The notes: generated by a model from the sequence alone, not told the origin. A DNA stretch of 64,000 bases from Limnephilus marmoratus (GCA_917880885.1 OU862915.1:33612676-33676675); one strand, 5' to 3'. Counted from the first letter of the stretch, positions 10,090-22,289 are shown. Numbers and translations: made by a program.

Positions 10090-11215
10090 TTGAAAAATAT
10101 TCTCTTTCATAAGCTTACTCCGGCCAGAAAGAACGAGCGAGTTACAGTTGACATATGTAAAGTGTTTACTGAACAGGTAAATGCACTGAAATCTTCACTG
10201 GCTGAAGTGTCCTGAACGGATCCAATACAAGTTATGCTGGATGGTGTTTAAAGCTCTCAACGAAATGGCTCCACCCTATATCTCTGAACTGTGCATTCCG
10301 GAAAATATTGGTCTAAGACATTCAACTCTTAGATCAGCGACATCATCTGCAATCGGAAGGTTGAAAGAACCTAAGCGAAATCCGAACACTAACTTTGGTG
10401 ATCGTGCTTTCGAAGTATCCGGCCCTGAGGCTTGGAATAAACTTCCTATGGAATTAAGATGTATAACCAGTCCAACAGAATTTAGATCCAAACTTAAAAC
10501 TCACCTATTTAAACACTCATTTCCATAAATTCGCTATTTCATTCAAACATTGCTACCCAATCTGTTGTTGAGTGATGAATTATCTTATTGCAGTTGAGAT
10601 CGACGATTAAATTCATTCATTCATTTAAGATACCTATGCTTTCCTTTAAAAACTGTTAACCCATTACAATCATTTTCACAACCGTGTTATAAAATTGTAA
10701 TATTATGTACGAACTTCCTTCTTCTTCTGGCGCTAACAATATTAATATTAAAATACGGTATAAAATAATTTGTAAAATGTGTAGAATAAAATATCTATGT
10801 ATGTATACATGTATATATAATATCCTCAAACTGCTTCGACTCTCTTTCTCTGTCTGTACCTATATCTGTAGAGTTTTGTTGATCACTTGGTAATATTAGA
10901 TACCTGGCAAAACTAAAAATATTTATTGTTGTATGTAAATACCTATTTTAATTGTAAATCTCTAATTTTAAGTCACGGTTGCAAATATTTGTATGTCACC
11001 AGTTTTAAGTCAGTAGTAATAAGTCTTAGTTGTAAGTCACTAGCTACATATAAGTCTTAAATGTAGGTTCCTAGTTATAAGTTTGAATCCTAGTTGTAAG
11101 CCTATCGTATTCATTTTATTTTATTGTATGCTTATTATATGTACAGCGCCCTTGAGATGATTTTTCATGAAAACGGCGCTTTATAAATCAGCCAAATATT
11201 ATTATTATTATTATT
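10090..11215 (+). pseudogene. L2/CR1-like LINE C-terminus with structured 3' tail
   Basis: The frame at 10241-10528 encodes MVFKALNEMAPPYISELC, GDRAFEVSGPEAWNKLP and a final KTHLFKHSFP, typical of the C-terminal end of L2/CR1-group reverse transcriptases. Related residues (ERIQYKLCW) precede the ATG, so the ORF is 5'-truncated. The 3' UTR ends with CAGCGCCCTTGAGATGATTT, GGCGCT and an ATT microsatellite at 11200-11215. The same tail recurs at 25385, 45720, 46990 and, inverted, at 57890. Confidence 0.85.
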
Positions 11216-11698
11216 AATCGAACTTCGACTAACACAATATTTTTTCTTGTTTCAGGTAATTTGAATTTCTGCATTTCTATGGCTGTTGGATGTCTGTAAA
11301 CTGTAAGTCTTTTAAATTTCACTTTTCATTTGACTGGACGCTTTTATATTTGAAATTGTTATTCTTTAATCGTTAGTTCATGTGAATTTCACAGTATTTT
11401 TTAAGTCAATTTGCTATTTATTACGTCAATTTGGATGTCGATTTTTTAGACCCACCTGCAACTCCTTAGTAAGTGAGTTGCTTAAAATTCTGGACAAGCC
11501 AAGATGAGAAAATAACATCGGTAACCATGTGGGTCGGCCGATGACCCCATGCATTTTTCAATATTTTTTTTGGGGATCTTGGTCGTCTTCCCTCTCCCCT
11601 CCCCCTACTAAAAATATATTTCATGTATTTAAGTAGGTGTAAGAAGGATAGTAATTTTCCGTACTACTTTCGGCCCTAGTTCGTTCGATGGTTCGGTC
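11216..11698. other. No gene recognised
   Basis: No coding or repeat signal could be identified. Confidence 0.4.
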
Positions 11699-12436
11699 TT
11701 AAAGTAGCTACTTAGTGGCCATTAACCAGCCAGCGACCGAGAATTCATATTTCGTCGAAAGATATTCTACGATCGTACAGGGCGGTACCAACGAGAAAGA
11801 TTAATTATTCTCCGTACCAGCTTTTTTAAATAAAACACAATGTCGACTTTATTTCATTCAAAATTTGCTTTAATTTATACCTACATTCAAAAATGCTAAA
11901 AGGTGTGATGATAAAATTATTAAAATTATGTACTTTTGGTAATTATTTTTTGATCACAAGTATTTATAATTTTTCAATAATGCCTAAGCAAAGTAAGAAT
12001 GTAAAAAAAAAACTTAATTATATTAGTTTGTAAGACCGCAAATAAATAGACAAACTAAAGTATTTTCGTCAAAAAACACGTGTGCGGATCTTTTTTTAAA
12101 TGATTTTATTTAAACTCAAAATTAAAATTCTGAAACATAGCTTTCACGGATAATTTTATTTATTTATTTTACTGCATGAATAATGATTATATGATTTGAA
12201 ATATGTGTTGTGTAATACAAAATTTGTTTGAAAATTTAACAAATCTGCCAACGATCTTCGCTAAAACCTTATTGTACTAAAAATAAACATATTTTCTCAA
12301 AATTTAAAACATTGCCTTACCAGATAAAGAACAGTCTTTCGAAATCAATTAATAATTTTTTGTGGAAAAGAGTAAATACGTAAAATACGATTTAAAAATG
12401 ACATATTTCCGATTTCGTCTGGTTTATCACTCTTAA
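11699..12436 (-). mobile_element. TTAA MITE copy D (oldest, inverted)
   Basis: TTAA bounds both ends (11699-11702 and 12433-12436). Reverse-complemented, it shows the family order: TTAAGAG end, ACATATTT block, CAAAAATGCT block, GGTACGGAGAATAATTAAT, CAGCCAGCG and TTAA. It diverges most from the copies at 50764 and 52248. It is non-coding, and the TTAA flanks suggest a piggyBac-type origin. Confidence 0.75.
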
Positions 12437-13240
12437 ACGATTAATTTGTGAAACGTCATTCGATTACATATTTATTTTTGAACGTTAAATATATCATTTT
12501 TATCGATTATCTATTTTACGCTCGCTAGATTACATCCACATTATCAGAAGCTATGACCATTGTCGTAACCCGAACTTATATAATTTCTCAAGTCCAGTAT
12601 CTAGTCTAGACAGAAAATCTCCAGAATCTCATACTCCCCGTTGCCTCTCCAAAGTACCATGATGTTCACAGTGGCAGAAGTAAGGAAACTACGCTCTATT
12701 CATTTGCCATTCTTTTCAGAAGGAGAGTTTCCACTTCTTTGTCTGGTTTTACTGTTGGATTTTGTTCAGCTTCGTCCTGAACCATTGTTTCCTTTGCAAT
12801 CTATCGGGATGGAAAATTCTGTCCCTTTGTCTTTATCCGGCTTTTTGATTAGTGTGCATATGAAGTGTTGCATTGGGGGTGTATGCACTGTGCAACATAT
12901 CATCTACATATCACTAAACTATTGTTGTCCCTATATTCTGCTGTTTTGGGCTCCTGTGATTCGGCGCGGATATCGAAACCGCGGATAACGACATAAACAA
13001 AGCATAATTCCGTTGCATTATGTCATTTATTCAGACATTTAATGTTGAGAAAATGATGAACCTATGGGTCTCGCAATCACAGTTGATCCAATTAACACAA
13101 ATTTAGGATTATGTAAGTATCAGTGCATTTTATGTGTCACTTTCAACTTTTGGAACGTGGGATGACATTTCGGAAACGGCGCCAGAATTACCTGGACGAG
13201 TTTGGTCAAAGATCGGTATAAAAGCAATTCAATTGTTTTT
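12437..13240. other. No gene recognised
   Basis: A 115-codon frame at 12641-12988 has no recognisable domain and an ordinary composition for chance reading. No repeat was identified. Confidence 0.35.
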
Positions 13241-13560
13241 ATAAAAATAAATAAAACACTTTGTATTTTAACCACGAATTTATTATATTACATATCGACC
13301 GGTTTCGCTTACATCAAGCTTCTTCAGGATATAAGTAATAATAACTAAATATTAAGTGAGAGCTATGGCTTATATATGAGTTGAGTGACAGAGGGAGAAA
13401 GAAAATGACCAAGAACATAATTAGAAAGAGACAAAGGATTTGACAGAGATAAAGTGGATAATCAATTAGTGGGAGGGAGACAACTATACAATAATCAATT
13501 AGTGGGAGGGAGACAACAGTATAGATCTAATCACAAATAAAAACCAACAGTTAACGGTAA
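13241..13560 (-). mobile_element. Penelope-like fragment with hammerhead motif and tandem repeat
   Basis: The hammerhead-like core at 13292-13333 is followed, upstream in the sense direction, by two direct copies of AATCAATTAGTGGGAGGGAG near 13459-13485 and 13491-13517. The boundaries are estimates. No reverse-transcriptase or GIY-YIG coding is visible. Confidence 0.5.
13292..13333 (-). ncRNA. Hammerhead ribozyme candidate 2 (best of three)
   Basis: Minus strand: CTGAAGA core, stem II GCTT...AAGC, then GAAACCGGTC. The bases just outside form stem I: ATATC before the core and GATAT after the predicted cleavage site are complementary, with a further G-U pair. Every conserved core position of a type I hammerhead is present. 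Stem III (ACC/GGU) is minimal, as in Penelope-like elements, which may need dimers to cleave. Confidence 0.72.
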
Positions 13561-14984
13561 TAAATGAGATATTAAACAAATTTTGATGTATTTTACATTA
13601 TAAGATAAAGGACGATATTTAGATATATGATAATATTAATAATGAAGGACATCAGTCTCAATTGTTTTTTTTTGCGTTTGTTTTCTGTTTGCCAGCTGAT
13701 ATATCTTATATCTTATTATTTATGTATATTACATGTTAATACCGTAAGAAGTTTTCCCAGAATAGCTAACCAACTACAAAAGACTCCCATTTTTTAAACA
13801 ATTGTCAAAAATTGTGAACTGATATTATTATTTCTACACAAACTCGAATCTGTACCAAAAAACAATTCAAAGGAGTTTTCAAAGAAATAATGATCTTCAT
13901 ACCTACTCTTTTGAAAAACTAAAATATTATTATTTCTGTCATTGACAATTGCAAAACGATACGCTCAAATGTCATAGAACATTAATTTGAACTAGCATTT
14001 AGAGAAGCTACATTGATCAAATAAAAAGTATCTTCCAGATTGATAGTGGCGCAAGCGATTCTCACCTTGTCTTTCGTACAGTTTATTTATACATAAGGGT
14101 TATAGTCACATTAAAAAAAGGATATTTTTCAGGACACCGGCGTCCGAGTAACAGACAAGAGGTCAATAGAGATGTCTCTGCCAAACGTCACTGAGAAACA
14201 AGCTTGCTTAGTTTTTTAGGCGAGAAATGGATAACAAATGCCTATGAATGTTTATCGAATTTGAATACATAATCGAAAATTTTCCAGTGTCTTATTTGTA
14301 TATTACCAACATGCAAATTATTTTTATTATTTTCATTTTAATTTTTTTTCGGAAGTTGAATAAAAAGCTTTTTCTTTTATCAGATTATACTGTAAAAATG
14401 ACAACTTCGTTACTTGTTTCTGCTATCTCTTGATCGCGGATGAGCAAAATCGCGTGTGAATAAATCGCATTTAACGATGTTACTGTATGCACCTATCTCG
14501 CTTCTACTCGCTCCTCATTCCCTGGCAAGTACTACAGTAGCAACTCTGTATTTATGTAAGAACGGACGACTACTAGCAGTGTGGACTGGATGCACTGGAA
14601 ATACTCGGAATTTACGATAAAATCCAGGAGATTAAAGAATTGCGTGTACGTAATGGTTAACGTTAAATGATAAAAACGGTGTAGAAGAGATAAACCAGTA
14701 GCGTAAACTGGATTTGTCACATCTGGTTTTTGTTGGCTCAGAAAAAGCAAACAAATACTAATGCTGCCTGATAATTCTTTCGAAGGGTGAGACGGGAAAT
14801 TTATTTCTCCTTCCGACTTTCTGTAGAGCTATAGAACCATTTTTGTAAGTTTTATCACCACCGCACCCAGTCCTTGTAATGCTTACTTATTACATGTAAA
14901 ATTCATAATATATACTGGAGGGTCTCACGTAAATAGTGGATAACGTTTTTTGACTGTGGATGTGAATGGGCGACTCAAAGGCCT
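13561..14984. other. No gene recognised
   Basis: AT-rich; open frames at 14248 and 14532 lack recognisable motifs. No repeat boundaries were found. Confidence 0.4.
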
Positions 14985-15740
14985 AAATGGCACTTTCTTA
15001 GCATTTTGAGGTTTTTTGATGATTTTAGCCCCAGACGGCAGTTCAAAACCATTTTGGATGTTTTTGGCTCTAAAAGGCATTTTTTCAGCATTTTGAGGAT
15101 TTTTGACAATTTTAGCGCTAAATGGCTGTTTAAAACCATTTTGAACGTTTTTTGCTCTAAATGGCATTTTTTTCAGAATTTTGGGCAGTATAAGACCATT
15201 TTGAACGTTTTTGTCTCTGATTGGGAATTTTTTGCATGTTCAGGTTTTTTGTTGATTTTAGGGCTAAATGGCGGTTTAAGACCGTTTTGGATGTTTTTGG
15301 CTCTAAATGGCACTTTTTTAGCATTTGGATGTTTTTTGGCGTTTTTTGGGCTAAATGGCAGTATAAGACCATTTTGAACGTTTTTGGCTCTGATTGGGAA
15401 TTTTTAACATTTTGAGGTTTTTTGTTGATTTTAGGGCTAAATGGCGGTTTAAGACCGTTTTGGATGTTTTTGGCTCTAAATGGCACTTTTTTGGCATTTT
15501 CAGGTTTTTTGTTGATTTTAGGGCTAAATGGCAGTTTGAAAACCATTTTGGACGTTTTGGGCTCTAAATGGCAATTTTTAAACATTTTGTGGTTTTTGGA
15601 CGATTTAGGGCTAAATTTGCAGTTTGAGTCCATTTTAGACGTTTTTGAATCTAAATGGCAATTATTCAGCATTTTGAGATTTATGAAGATTTTAGCCCCA
15701 GACGGCTGTTTAAAACCATTTTGGACGTTTTTCGAAGATC
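14985..15740. repeat. Satellite, about 87-bp monomers, with a ~172-bp higher-order dimer
   Basis: About eight to nine tandem units carry CTAAATGGC, ACCATTTTG(A/G) and GCATTTTGAGG at a spacing near 87 bp. Two consecutive blocks (about 15187-15358 and 15359-15530) are much closer to each other than to other monomers and share GTATAAGACCATTTTGAACG, giving a ~172-bp higher-order unit. Both strands are partly open: a 171-codon minus frame (15157-15672) repeats short blocks such as NCHLEPKTSKM. I read these frames as by-products of the repeat. Confidence 0.85.
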
Positions 15741-16778
15741 AGAATATTTGTACTTTGCAATAAAATCCAAATAAATGGAATATTTCTAACGTATCCGAAA
15801 ATTAAAAACTTTTTTAACGGTGATGAAATACGCTTTCAAATATTATTATTAGATCTAATCAAGCATTTTTAATGCAAGCATAAAGAAGTTTAAAAATCTC
15901 GTTTTCTAACTAAAATTACTAATGAAAAAACAAAATCTCACTTTTTTGTCATTTCATGTAAAAATAATAGATTTTTTTTCACGAAGATGTACATTTTAAT
16001 CATTTTGTGGTTATCTTTGAGATTTGAATATATAGCGTGGTGTTTTCCTTTCTAACATCATTTATATCGTATTTCTCTCTGTTATGTAAGAGAGACAGTA
16101 TGATTTCTATGAGACCTGTATGAGCTGTCCCCAAAAGCGAAAAATAGCCTGAAGGATAGTATTGATACATTGCTGTGAATCTATTGATATCTTAATTCAC
16201 TAGTTCTGAAAAGCGGTACACTATTCATTCAATTTTCCTTACTCTCCCTTCCCAGATTCTTTTCTCCGTTCAGTCGTCAGACACCATTCGATTTACGATG
16301 TTAATAATATTGTTTACTAATTACTGTATTAGATGAAACTAACGGCTTAAATTACGATTAATTCTCGATTATAGTCACGCAAAACAACTTTACTAATAGC
16401 GGTACTCCGTTTGAGCTTTTTTGCTTGACTATAATGAATGGTGTTATAATTAGCGCGACTTGAATCGGTCAATCAATCCATCCAACTTGATTTAATTACC
16501 TCTTCACTTTGGATTAACATCGTTCTGCGAGTTTTTTATTATAAATTTAATAAATACACGTGAAATTATCACGATTTTGTTTACAGTTTTAGTTTTTTTT
16601 TTTTTTTTTTGATAGGTTTGCGTCTGAGTTTGATCTTCAAAACGGTAATCCTTTTTTTGTTACCGTAATCAAGTATGTATAATTTATCATACGGCAATAC
16701 ATTATTATAACACAACTTTGATGAATTTATTGTAGATGTAGGAGTGAATAAATGAAGACCCTTTTAGAAGCCAATTAA
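15741..16778. other. No gene; short repeat shared with 6705-6775
   Basis: A remnant at about 16085-16155 matches 6705-6775 inverted. The rest is anonymous AT-rich sequence with a T-run at 16592-16609. Confidence 0.4.
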
Positions 16779-16842
16779 ACGAGTCCCTGCTCCTAACCGG
16801 TCTAGAGCCAGTAGCAGTGTCCCCAATTGGGGTTTGTTTAAG

Positions 16843-17107
16843 GGTATTAATTGTTTTGTGTTTAGTTCGTGGAACTCCGTTTAATTTAAAAAAAAATAAT
16901 TTGATAATTTTATCGTCTTCTGCAATTATTTTAGTATTTATTTTTGTTACAGCTGTTTCGGCTTACAACATTTTAACAAAAAATGAGGCGTCTCAAAGTG
17001 GGTTAACCAAAGTTTGAAAATGGCATTGTGAGTAGAAACAAAAATAAATACTAAAATGCTTGCAGAACTTGATAATAACATTATTAAGTAAATTAAATAA
17101 AAGAACA
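16843..17107. mobile_element. 265-bp insertion with 8-bp target duplication
   Basis: TGTTTAAG occurs at 16835-16842 and 17108-17115. Removing the insert rejoins SINE-A. No terminal inverted repeats are obvious. A 66-codon frame spans the junction with the SINE and is not taken as a gene. Confidence 0.65.
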
Positions 17108-17278
17108 TGTTTAAGTGGTTGGATATGGGGAGGGGGAGGTGGGGAAGTAACTAGCTATTACTTTCTGGTAACCAAACTCGGTTACTATAATTTCAAGCAG
17201 CATTTCGATTGTCATTCGTAGTCTTAGACCAGGGCTATACTGAGAGTATCTTCTTCCATTCTGGAACGTGCTGCAATA

Positions 17279-17658
17279 CAGGCTGTCCGGGGATAAAGTG
17301 CATTAACTTCGGGAGGCGATTCTACATGATAGTACAAGTAACAAACATAAATAACTTTTTTCGAAATTCCAACTTTTAGGGGGTAGTTTTGAGGTAAAAA
17401 GATAATATTTGTCAGGCGTGTGCAGCCAGATTTATTATTTTCCGCTGTTACCATACGGGCGAAATCACAATCGAGTCGGGCGCCCGGAAGCTCTCAGCAA
17501 GTAAGATCGTACCTCACACTAAGGATTTTTAGTAGGTACGTCTTTTTGTATGGGGAAAAATATGTTGAAATTTCGGAAAAAGTTGTTAATCTTTTTTACT
17601 CCTACCATCATGTAGAATCACCTCCCGAATCTAATGCACTTTACCCCCGGACACCCTG
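17279..17658. mobile_element. TA-flanked MITE with ~50-bp terminal inverted repeats
   Basis: The left end reads CAGGCTGTCCGGGGATAAAG; the right end is its inverse with few mismatches (CTTTACCCCCGGACACCCTG). Inner arm matches include TGCATTA, TCGGGAGG and GATTCTAC. TA flanks both ends. This fits a Tc1/mariner-type non-autonomous element. No transposase remains. Confidence 0.82.
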
Positions 17659-17757
17659 TATATACCACACGTTACTTTTAATTAATAAAAAATAATAAAT
17701 AAAAGACAAAATAAATTAAATTAATAAAATTTGCTTGCGGCATCTCTCCTTCTTTTA

Positions 17758-18569
17758 TCCAATATAACTTTTGAAAATGTTTAGATTATTATATATTATA
17801 CAATCCAATTGTAAACCATATGAAACAATTGTTAAAAAATAACAAAAAATGTTATCTTATGTACCCAGTGTAAATGCCCCATAAAAGAGTAATAAATAAA
17901 ATAAATGGATATCTGGAAATTTAAGACTTAATTTAAATTATGTAACATTAATAAATAAATGTTAGTTAGGATTGCATCAACAGGAACCTACTCTACCTAT
18001 ATACCTCATTGTTTTCTAGTGCATTCTTCTATCGGAGGTTGGCTATCATCAGCGGGCTGCAGCAGAACTACTGCACTGGCACCAGTCCGTAGATTTCAAA
18101 GCCATGAATCGGATCACGACGACGTAGAATTTAAAGCCATACGTACAAACGTACCCTTGTCATCAGTATTATATCTATAAATAACACTTTTTACGACTTC
18201 AGCACATTGGTGGCAATGTTGCAAGACACCTTCTTTAATGACTTCATTCTTCTTGACAATTTTACGTTTACTGCCAACTCATTTCCTTTGTTGATTTTTG
18301 TAAACAGTTACATTTTGAAGGTATCGGACGAGTAATGGACTGTGTTACTGAAATATTTCATTTATTTAGTTACAGAACAATACAAATATGTTTAGACACA
18401 AAATAAAACATTTTTTACATACCAATGGATTATAAAACAAGTATACAGTATAAACATACTACTTAGTATGATTTTAATTAACTAAAATTTACAAATAAAA
18501 TGAACACTAATAACACTTTTCAAAAATAATGTGAAATGCTTTTTAATGTTACGTTTTTAATAGATCCCT
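17758..18569. other. No gene recognised
   Basis: A 73-codon frame at 17959-18180 lies in less AT-biased sequence but shows no domain I recognise. Confidence 0.35.
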
Positions 18570-19410
18570 ACCTACATAACTAGAGTGTTACCTAAAAACA
18601 TTCCATATCGATGGCTAAAGCTTTAAAGCCAAGATATTATTTCGATGTATCAAAGTTTAAGCCAGCCTATATATTGGAACTATGTGTCCGACAAAACTTA
18701 AGCGAGAGACAGCTTACTCTAAGGTCAGCAGATCTAGATGTTACTAATCGTCTAATAGAACTTTCTAGGTCAAATCGAGCTGTTTACTATGATCGCTCTT
18801 TTCATGTAACGAGCCCTCTCATTTGGAATAAACTTCCCTCAACTCTTACTAATATACAGAATTTGGCTGAATTTAAACGGGCTTTAAAAACAAAATTATT
18901 TAAAAATCATTCCATTAATGAATCCTAACATCTTTTCAATGTACGTAATTATAATAAGCCATGTTCTCAAGCTTCCCGTAATTGTTTGGTTTCGGTTTCC
19001 TCATAATTGTATTTTTATTTTATGTTTTCGTATCCGAATTTATGGCAGAATATTTCTAAACGCAAACTGCCTTTCTGTTAGTATATTATATTTTAGTTTT
19101 AAAGTTCTTGTTTTGTCCTGTGTTACAATAGCACCGCTATTGTCTATTATTATTATTGTCCCGTGTGTGCTATAACAGCACTATCTTTGTTAATTTTGTT
19201 CTTCTGTCATTGTTTTGTAAATACTGTACATTCTTTAGTTAATTTTGTTCTTCTGTCATTATTTTGTAAATACTGTATATTCTTTTATTATTTTCTCAAT
19301 ATTATAAGGAGCACTGTAGGATTATTTTTAAATTTATTATAGTTAAGCGCACTTGAAGTGAAATGTCACAAAACTGCGCTATATAAATATAATGTTATTA
19401 TTAATGTTAT
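18570..19410 (+). pseudogene. CR1/L2-like LINE C-terminus, second family
   Basis: The frame at 18611-18928 encodes ELCVRQNLSERQLTLRSADL, YYDRSFHVTSPLIWNKLP and a final LKTKLFKN, the C-terminal pattern of CR1/L2 reverse transcriptases and distinct from the 10241 copy. The 3' end near 19345-19400 reads AGCGCACTTGAAGTGA, CTGCGCTATATAAATA, then TTATTA repeats. No RT catalytic motifs are present. Confidence 0.8.
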
Positions 19411-19640
19411 TATTTAAAAAAAACTCTTATAAAATGCAATCATTGTTTATTTCCAATATTTGTTGAAAAAAATATAGATACCTATTTCTAATACTTTGTA
19501 AAAAAAATATAGGTCCCCAACGTAAAAGCCCTGTGGGCGTTTAAAAGAGTAAAATAATAAAAATAGAAATCAATAAATAATAAAAATAAAAGTTTTAAAC
19601 GCTTTGAAACATAATATAATATTGATCTTTAATTTTTATA

Positions 19641-20045
19641 CATGAATACCACACAAGAGTCCCAACTGCTCCCGTCTGAAGCCAGTGAGACTATGGCATC
19701 CCCAATTGGGGTATGTTGTGAGGCTGAAGGTAGTGAGGACGGGAAGGAGATAGGGAAGAGGAAGGTGGGGAAGCACCTGGCTATTCAGATCTGGTCACCG
19801 AACACGGCTAATGCCATTTCAAGCAACGTTTCAATCCTGAATCGTGATCTTAAACCAGGGCGATACTGAGAGTTTCTTCCACTCTGGAACGTGCCGCATA
19901 TATACTAGATATATATTATTTTAAATGAATAAATTGTGAAATAAAACAAATTAATCAAATAAAATTTATTTGCCACGCCGGGATTCGATCCCGCGACCTT
20001 CGGTGTGCGAGTCAAGAGCCTTACCGCTGGACTACGCCGGCCGTC
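19641..20045 (-). mobile_element. SINE-A copy 3, full-length reference copy
   Basis: The best complete copy. On the minus strand the head reads GGCGTAGTCCAGCGGTAAGG with B-box GGGATCGAATCCC. It is followed by an AT-rich linker, GTGGAAGAAACTCTCAGTAT, the CCCCAATTGGGG block and CAGTTGGGACTCTTGTGTGG. RNA polymerase III A- and B-box spacing is plausible. The gene-like frame at 19642-19869 is antisense SINE body. Confidence 0.88.
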
Positions 20046-21728
20046 AAATAGTATAATAATGAAAGGTCTTTGGAATGATGTAAGTTAGAGATGCCTTGTT
20101 TTTGAAGTTCAAATTTGGGTTCTCCTTAGTAGAGTCAAGTTTTGGTTTTAAGATGAAGCCATACTAAATAATGCAAAATCATACAAAATCATATGTTTTT
20201 GTTTTGAAAATTTGATGGCTTAGAAGTGTTATAGATGCTTCAATTAAATACTGTGTCTTTTAATAAGCCTATAAAAAAATAAAGTATAAGGTCTAAAAAA
20301 AAACTTTCAAGTCCAAACTCTCCTATTTATAAACCCCGTTTCGGATTTGGTTTTATTGTATAATGTGGCAAATTTAGTTTTTATTATAATAATTGCAAAA
20401 AAATTAATATTTACGCCCGAACTTCACAAAATAAAATAAAATATGCATTTTCTCGTTGTTATTTTTGACATCATTCAATACGGCCCACACTCTACGAATT
20501 TGGATTCTTGAAGTGACCCTTATGGCATGGGCACAAGAACCATGCACTAAGCACCCTTATTTCGTATCAGTCACGCCCCAACCGGCGCGGGAGACAGTCG
20601 TGTGGCTCCGCGTCGCTTAGTTTCGTGAAATCAATTTTAAATTTCAGGTTTCTTACAATAAACAATGCGTAAAACAGGAATTAATATTTTTTACAATCCT
20701 TTACGAAATCAACCTGTAAAAAAAAAAAAATCTCAAATACCTTTTCCAACCTTTCCAAAAGCTTTTTCTCAAATATTTTTAAACTCCTCCCATAAAGGAC
20801 GTGAATTCCGATTTCGATTTTTTCCTGAACTATTGGATCGCCTTAAGCTATCAATTTGATCTCTGTAAGCACCTGTAACTTTAAATTTTAGTTTAGTAAC
20901 ATTATAGATATTATACTTTCTTTTTAAATGAAAAGAACCGCTAATTTTGTTTTTAACACCAATCCTTATCATCCATCTTATCCATCATATTTCGCTGCAG
21001 TGTAACTCACCCTCGTACAATAAAATAATGTTTTTTGTTTGCTTTTTTTTTGAAAATATTGCTTTTTACCTTATCCGTCCAGACCCTTCATCCAAGTTCC
21101 GGATCGGCCTAGGCATTACCTATAAAGCCTTCATGGAATATACTCTCCATCATTCGAATGTAGGCGATCTATAATGGTGAATGAAGAGCGAATAAATAAT
21201 AATGAAGTGTGAGTAGGCGTTCTTCACATCCTCCCTCTTTCACTCTCTGATCGTGATCACTAATCGTGGAGTTATATTCCTGTAGACTTATATTCGCTTG
21301 TGAATAACCTTTTCAGAAACTAATACCTTTGGAGGAAATTTCATTTTGACAGAAGGTGAAGAGCCCTTAGGATGAATTTGAGTCTAGGATTGAATTTAAT
21401 TCTAAATAGTTCGTAGCAGGATCCTTACCACGTTTAATAAACTGTTCCAAGGACCAGACGTATTCCTCCATTAGTTCATCTCTCCTTATTTTTATTCTTC
21501 GTATGATTGAAGCTTCTAAGGCTCTGCGTACGCCCGATATTTAAAATTATAATCTTTCTTAAATCTCCGACCTGTAGATTTTTTTAAATACTGTGATGGC
21601 GCGTAATGGTGCTTATTTTCGTTTTTTGCTCAAAACGAATGGAAAAAACAATTTTTACTTCAACATTCATAAATTTTTTGTCGTTTTTTCATGTTTTTTT
21701 TTTAACATATTACCATGTGTCTCAAACA
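20046..21728. other. No confirmed gene; possible orphan exon at 21367-21540
   Basis: Anonymous sequence with a locally GC-rich patch around 20575-20625. The only protein-like stretch is the minus frame described separately. Confidence 0.4.
21367..21540 (-). pseudogene. Unidentified 57-codon protein-like frame
   Basis: The minus strand encodes a charged, helix-prone peptide containing RRIKIRRDELMEEYVWSLEQ and ending LNSILDSNSS before a stop. A stop lies just upstream in frame; an ACGCAG acceptor-like site sits inside. I do not recognise the family. It could be a terminal exon, a retroelement fragment or chance. Confidence 0.25.
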
Positions 21729-21744
21729 TTCCATACAGGAGGCC

Positions 21745-22289
21745 TTAAGAGGGCATTGCCAGAGAAAACCAGAAATATCCCATTTCAAATAATATAATCA
21801 TGCAGTAAAATAAATCAATACATTATCTAGCAAAGGCATGTTTTAAAATTTTAATTTTAGTTTCATTAAAATCATTGAAAAATATGTACGTACATGTGTT
21901 TCTTGACGAAAATTGGTCTATTTGTGTATTTATTTGCGCACTTACAAACTACTACTTATAAACTATTACTTACTTATATATTTCAGATTTTTTTAACATT
22001 CTTATTAAATTTAAACATTATTGAAAAATGATAAATACATATAATCAAAAAATAATTACAAAAAGTACATTATTTTAATAGTTTTATCATCACGCCTTTC
22101 ACCATTTTTGGATGAAGGTATAAATTAAAGCTAATTTTGATTGAAATAAATTCGATATTGAGTTATAATTAAAAAAAAGCTGGTACGGAGAATAATTAAT
22201 CTTACTCATTGTAACCGCCCTGCACGATCGTAAGAACAACTTTCGACGAAATGCTGATTTTCGTCCGCTGGCTGGTTAAACGCTCTTAA
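21745..22289 (+). mobile_element. TTAA MITE copy A, internally deleted
   Basis: It begins TTAAGAGGGCATTGCCAG and ends GGTTAAACGCTCTTAA. It lacks about 200 bp present near the left end of copies B and C. The host SINE-B reads GAGGCC|TTAA|GGAAAA across the empty site, which supports TTAA as the duplicated target. Confidence 0.88.

Larger units (their letters stand above)
16779..17757 (-). mobile_element. SINE-A copy 2 with two nested insertions
   Basis: Family blocks appear in order: GAGTCCCTGCTCC, CCCCAATTGGGG (after 16817), GGGGAAGTAACTAGCTATTA (17140), AGGGCTATACTGAGAGTATC (17231), then AAATTAATAAAATTTGCTTG (17710-17735). Insertions at 16843-17107 and 17279-17658 separate them. The tRNA-like head is lost or unrecognisable. 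Confidence 0.75.

Noticed and set aside
12641..12988. 115-codon open frame
   Set aside because: No recognisable domain, no codon or splice signal, and it lies in repeat-flanked AT-rich DNA.
15006..15763. Several open frames of 64-171 codons on both strands
   Set aside because: They are by-products of the ~87-bp satellite; overlapping frames on both strands are open for the same reason.
16817..17017. 66-codon frame with a hydrophobic segment as a small membrane protein
   Set aside because: It starts in SINE-A and continues into the insert across the target duplication, so it cannot be an ancestral gene.
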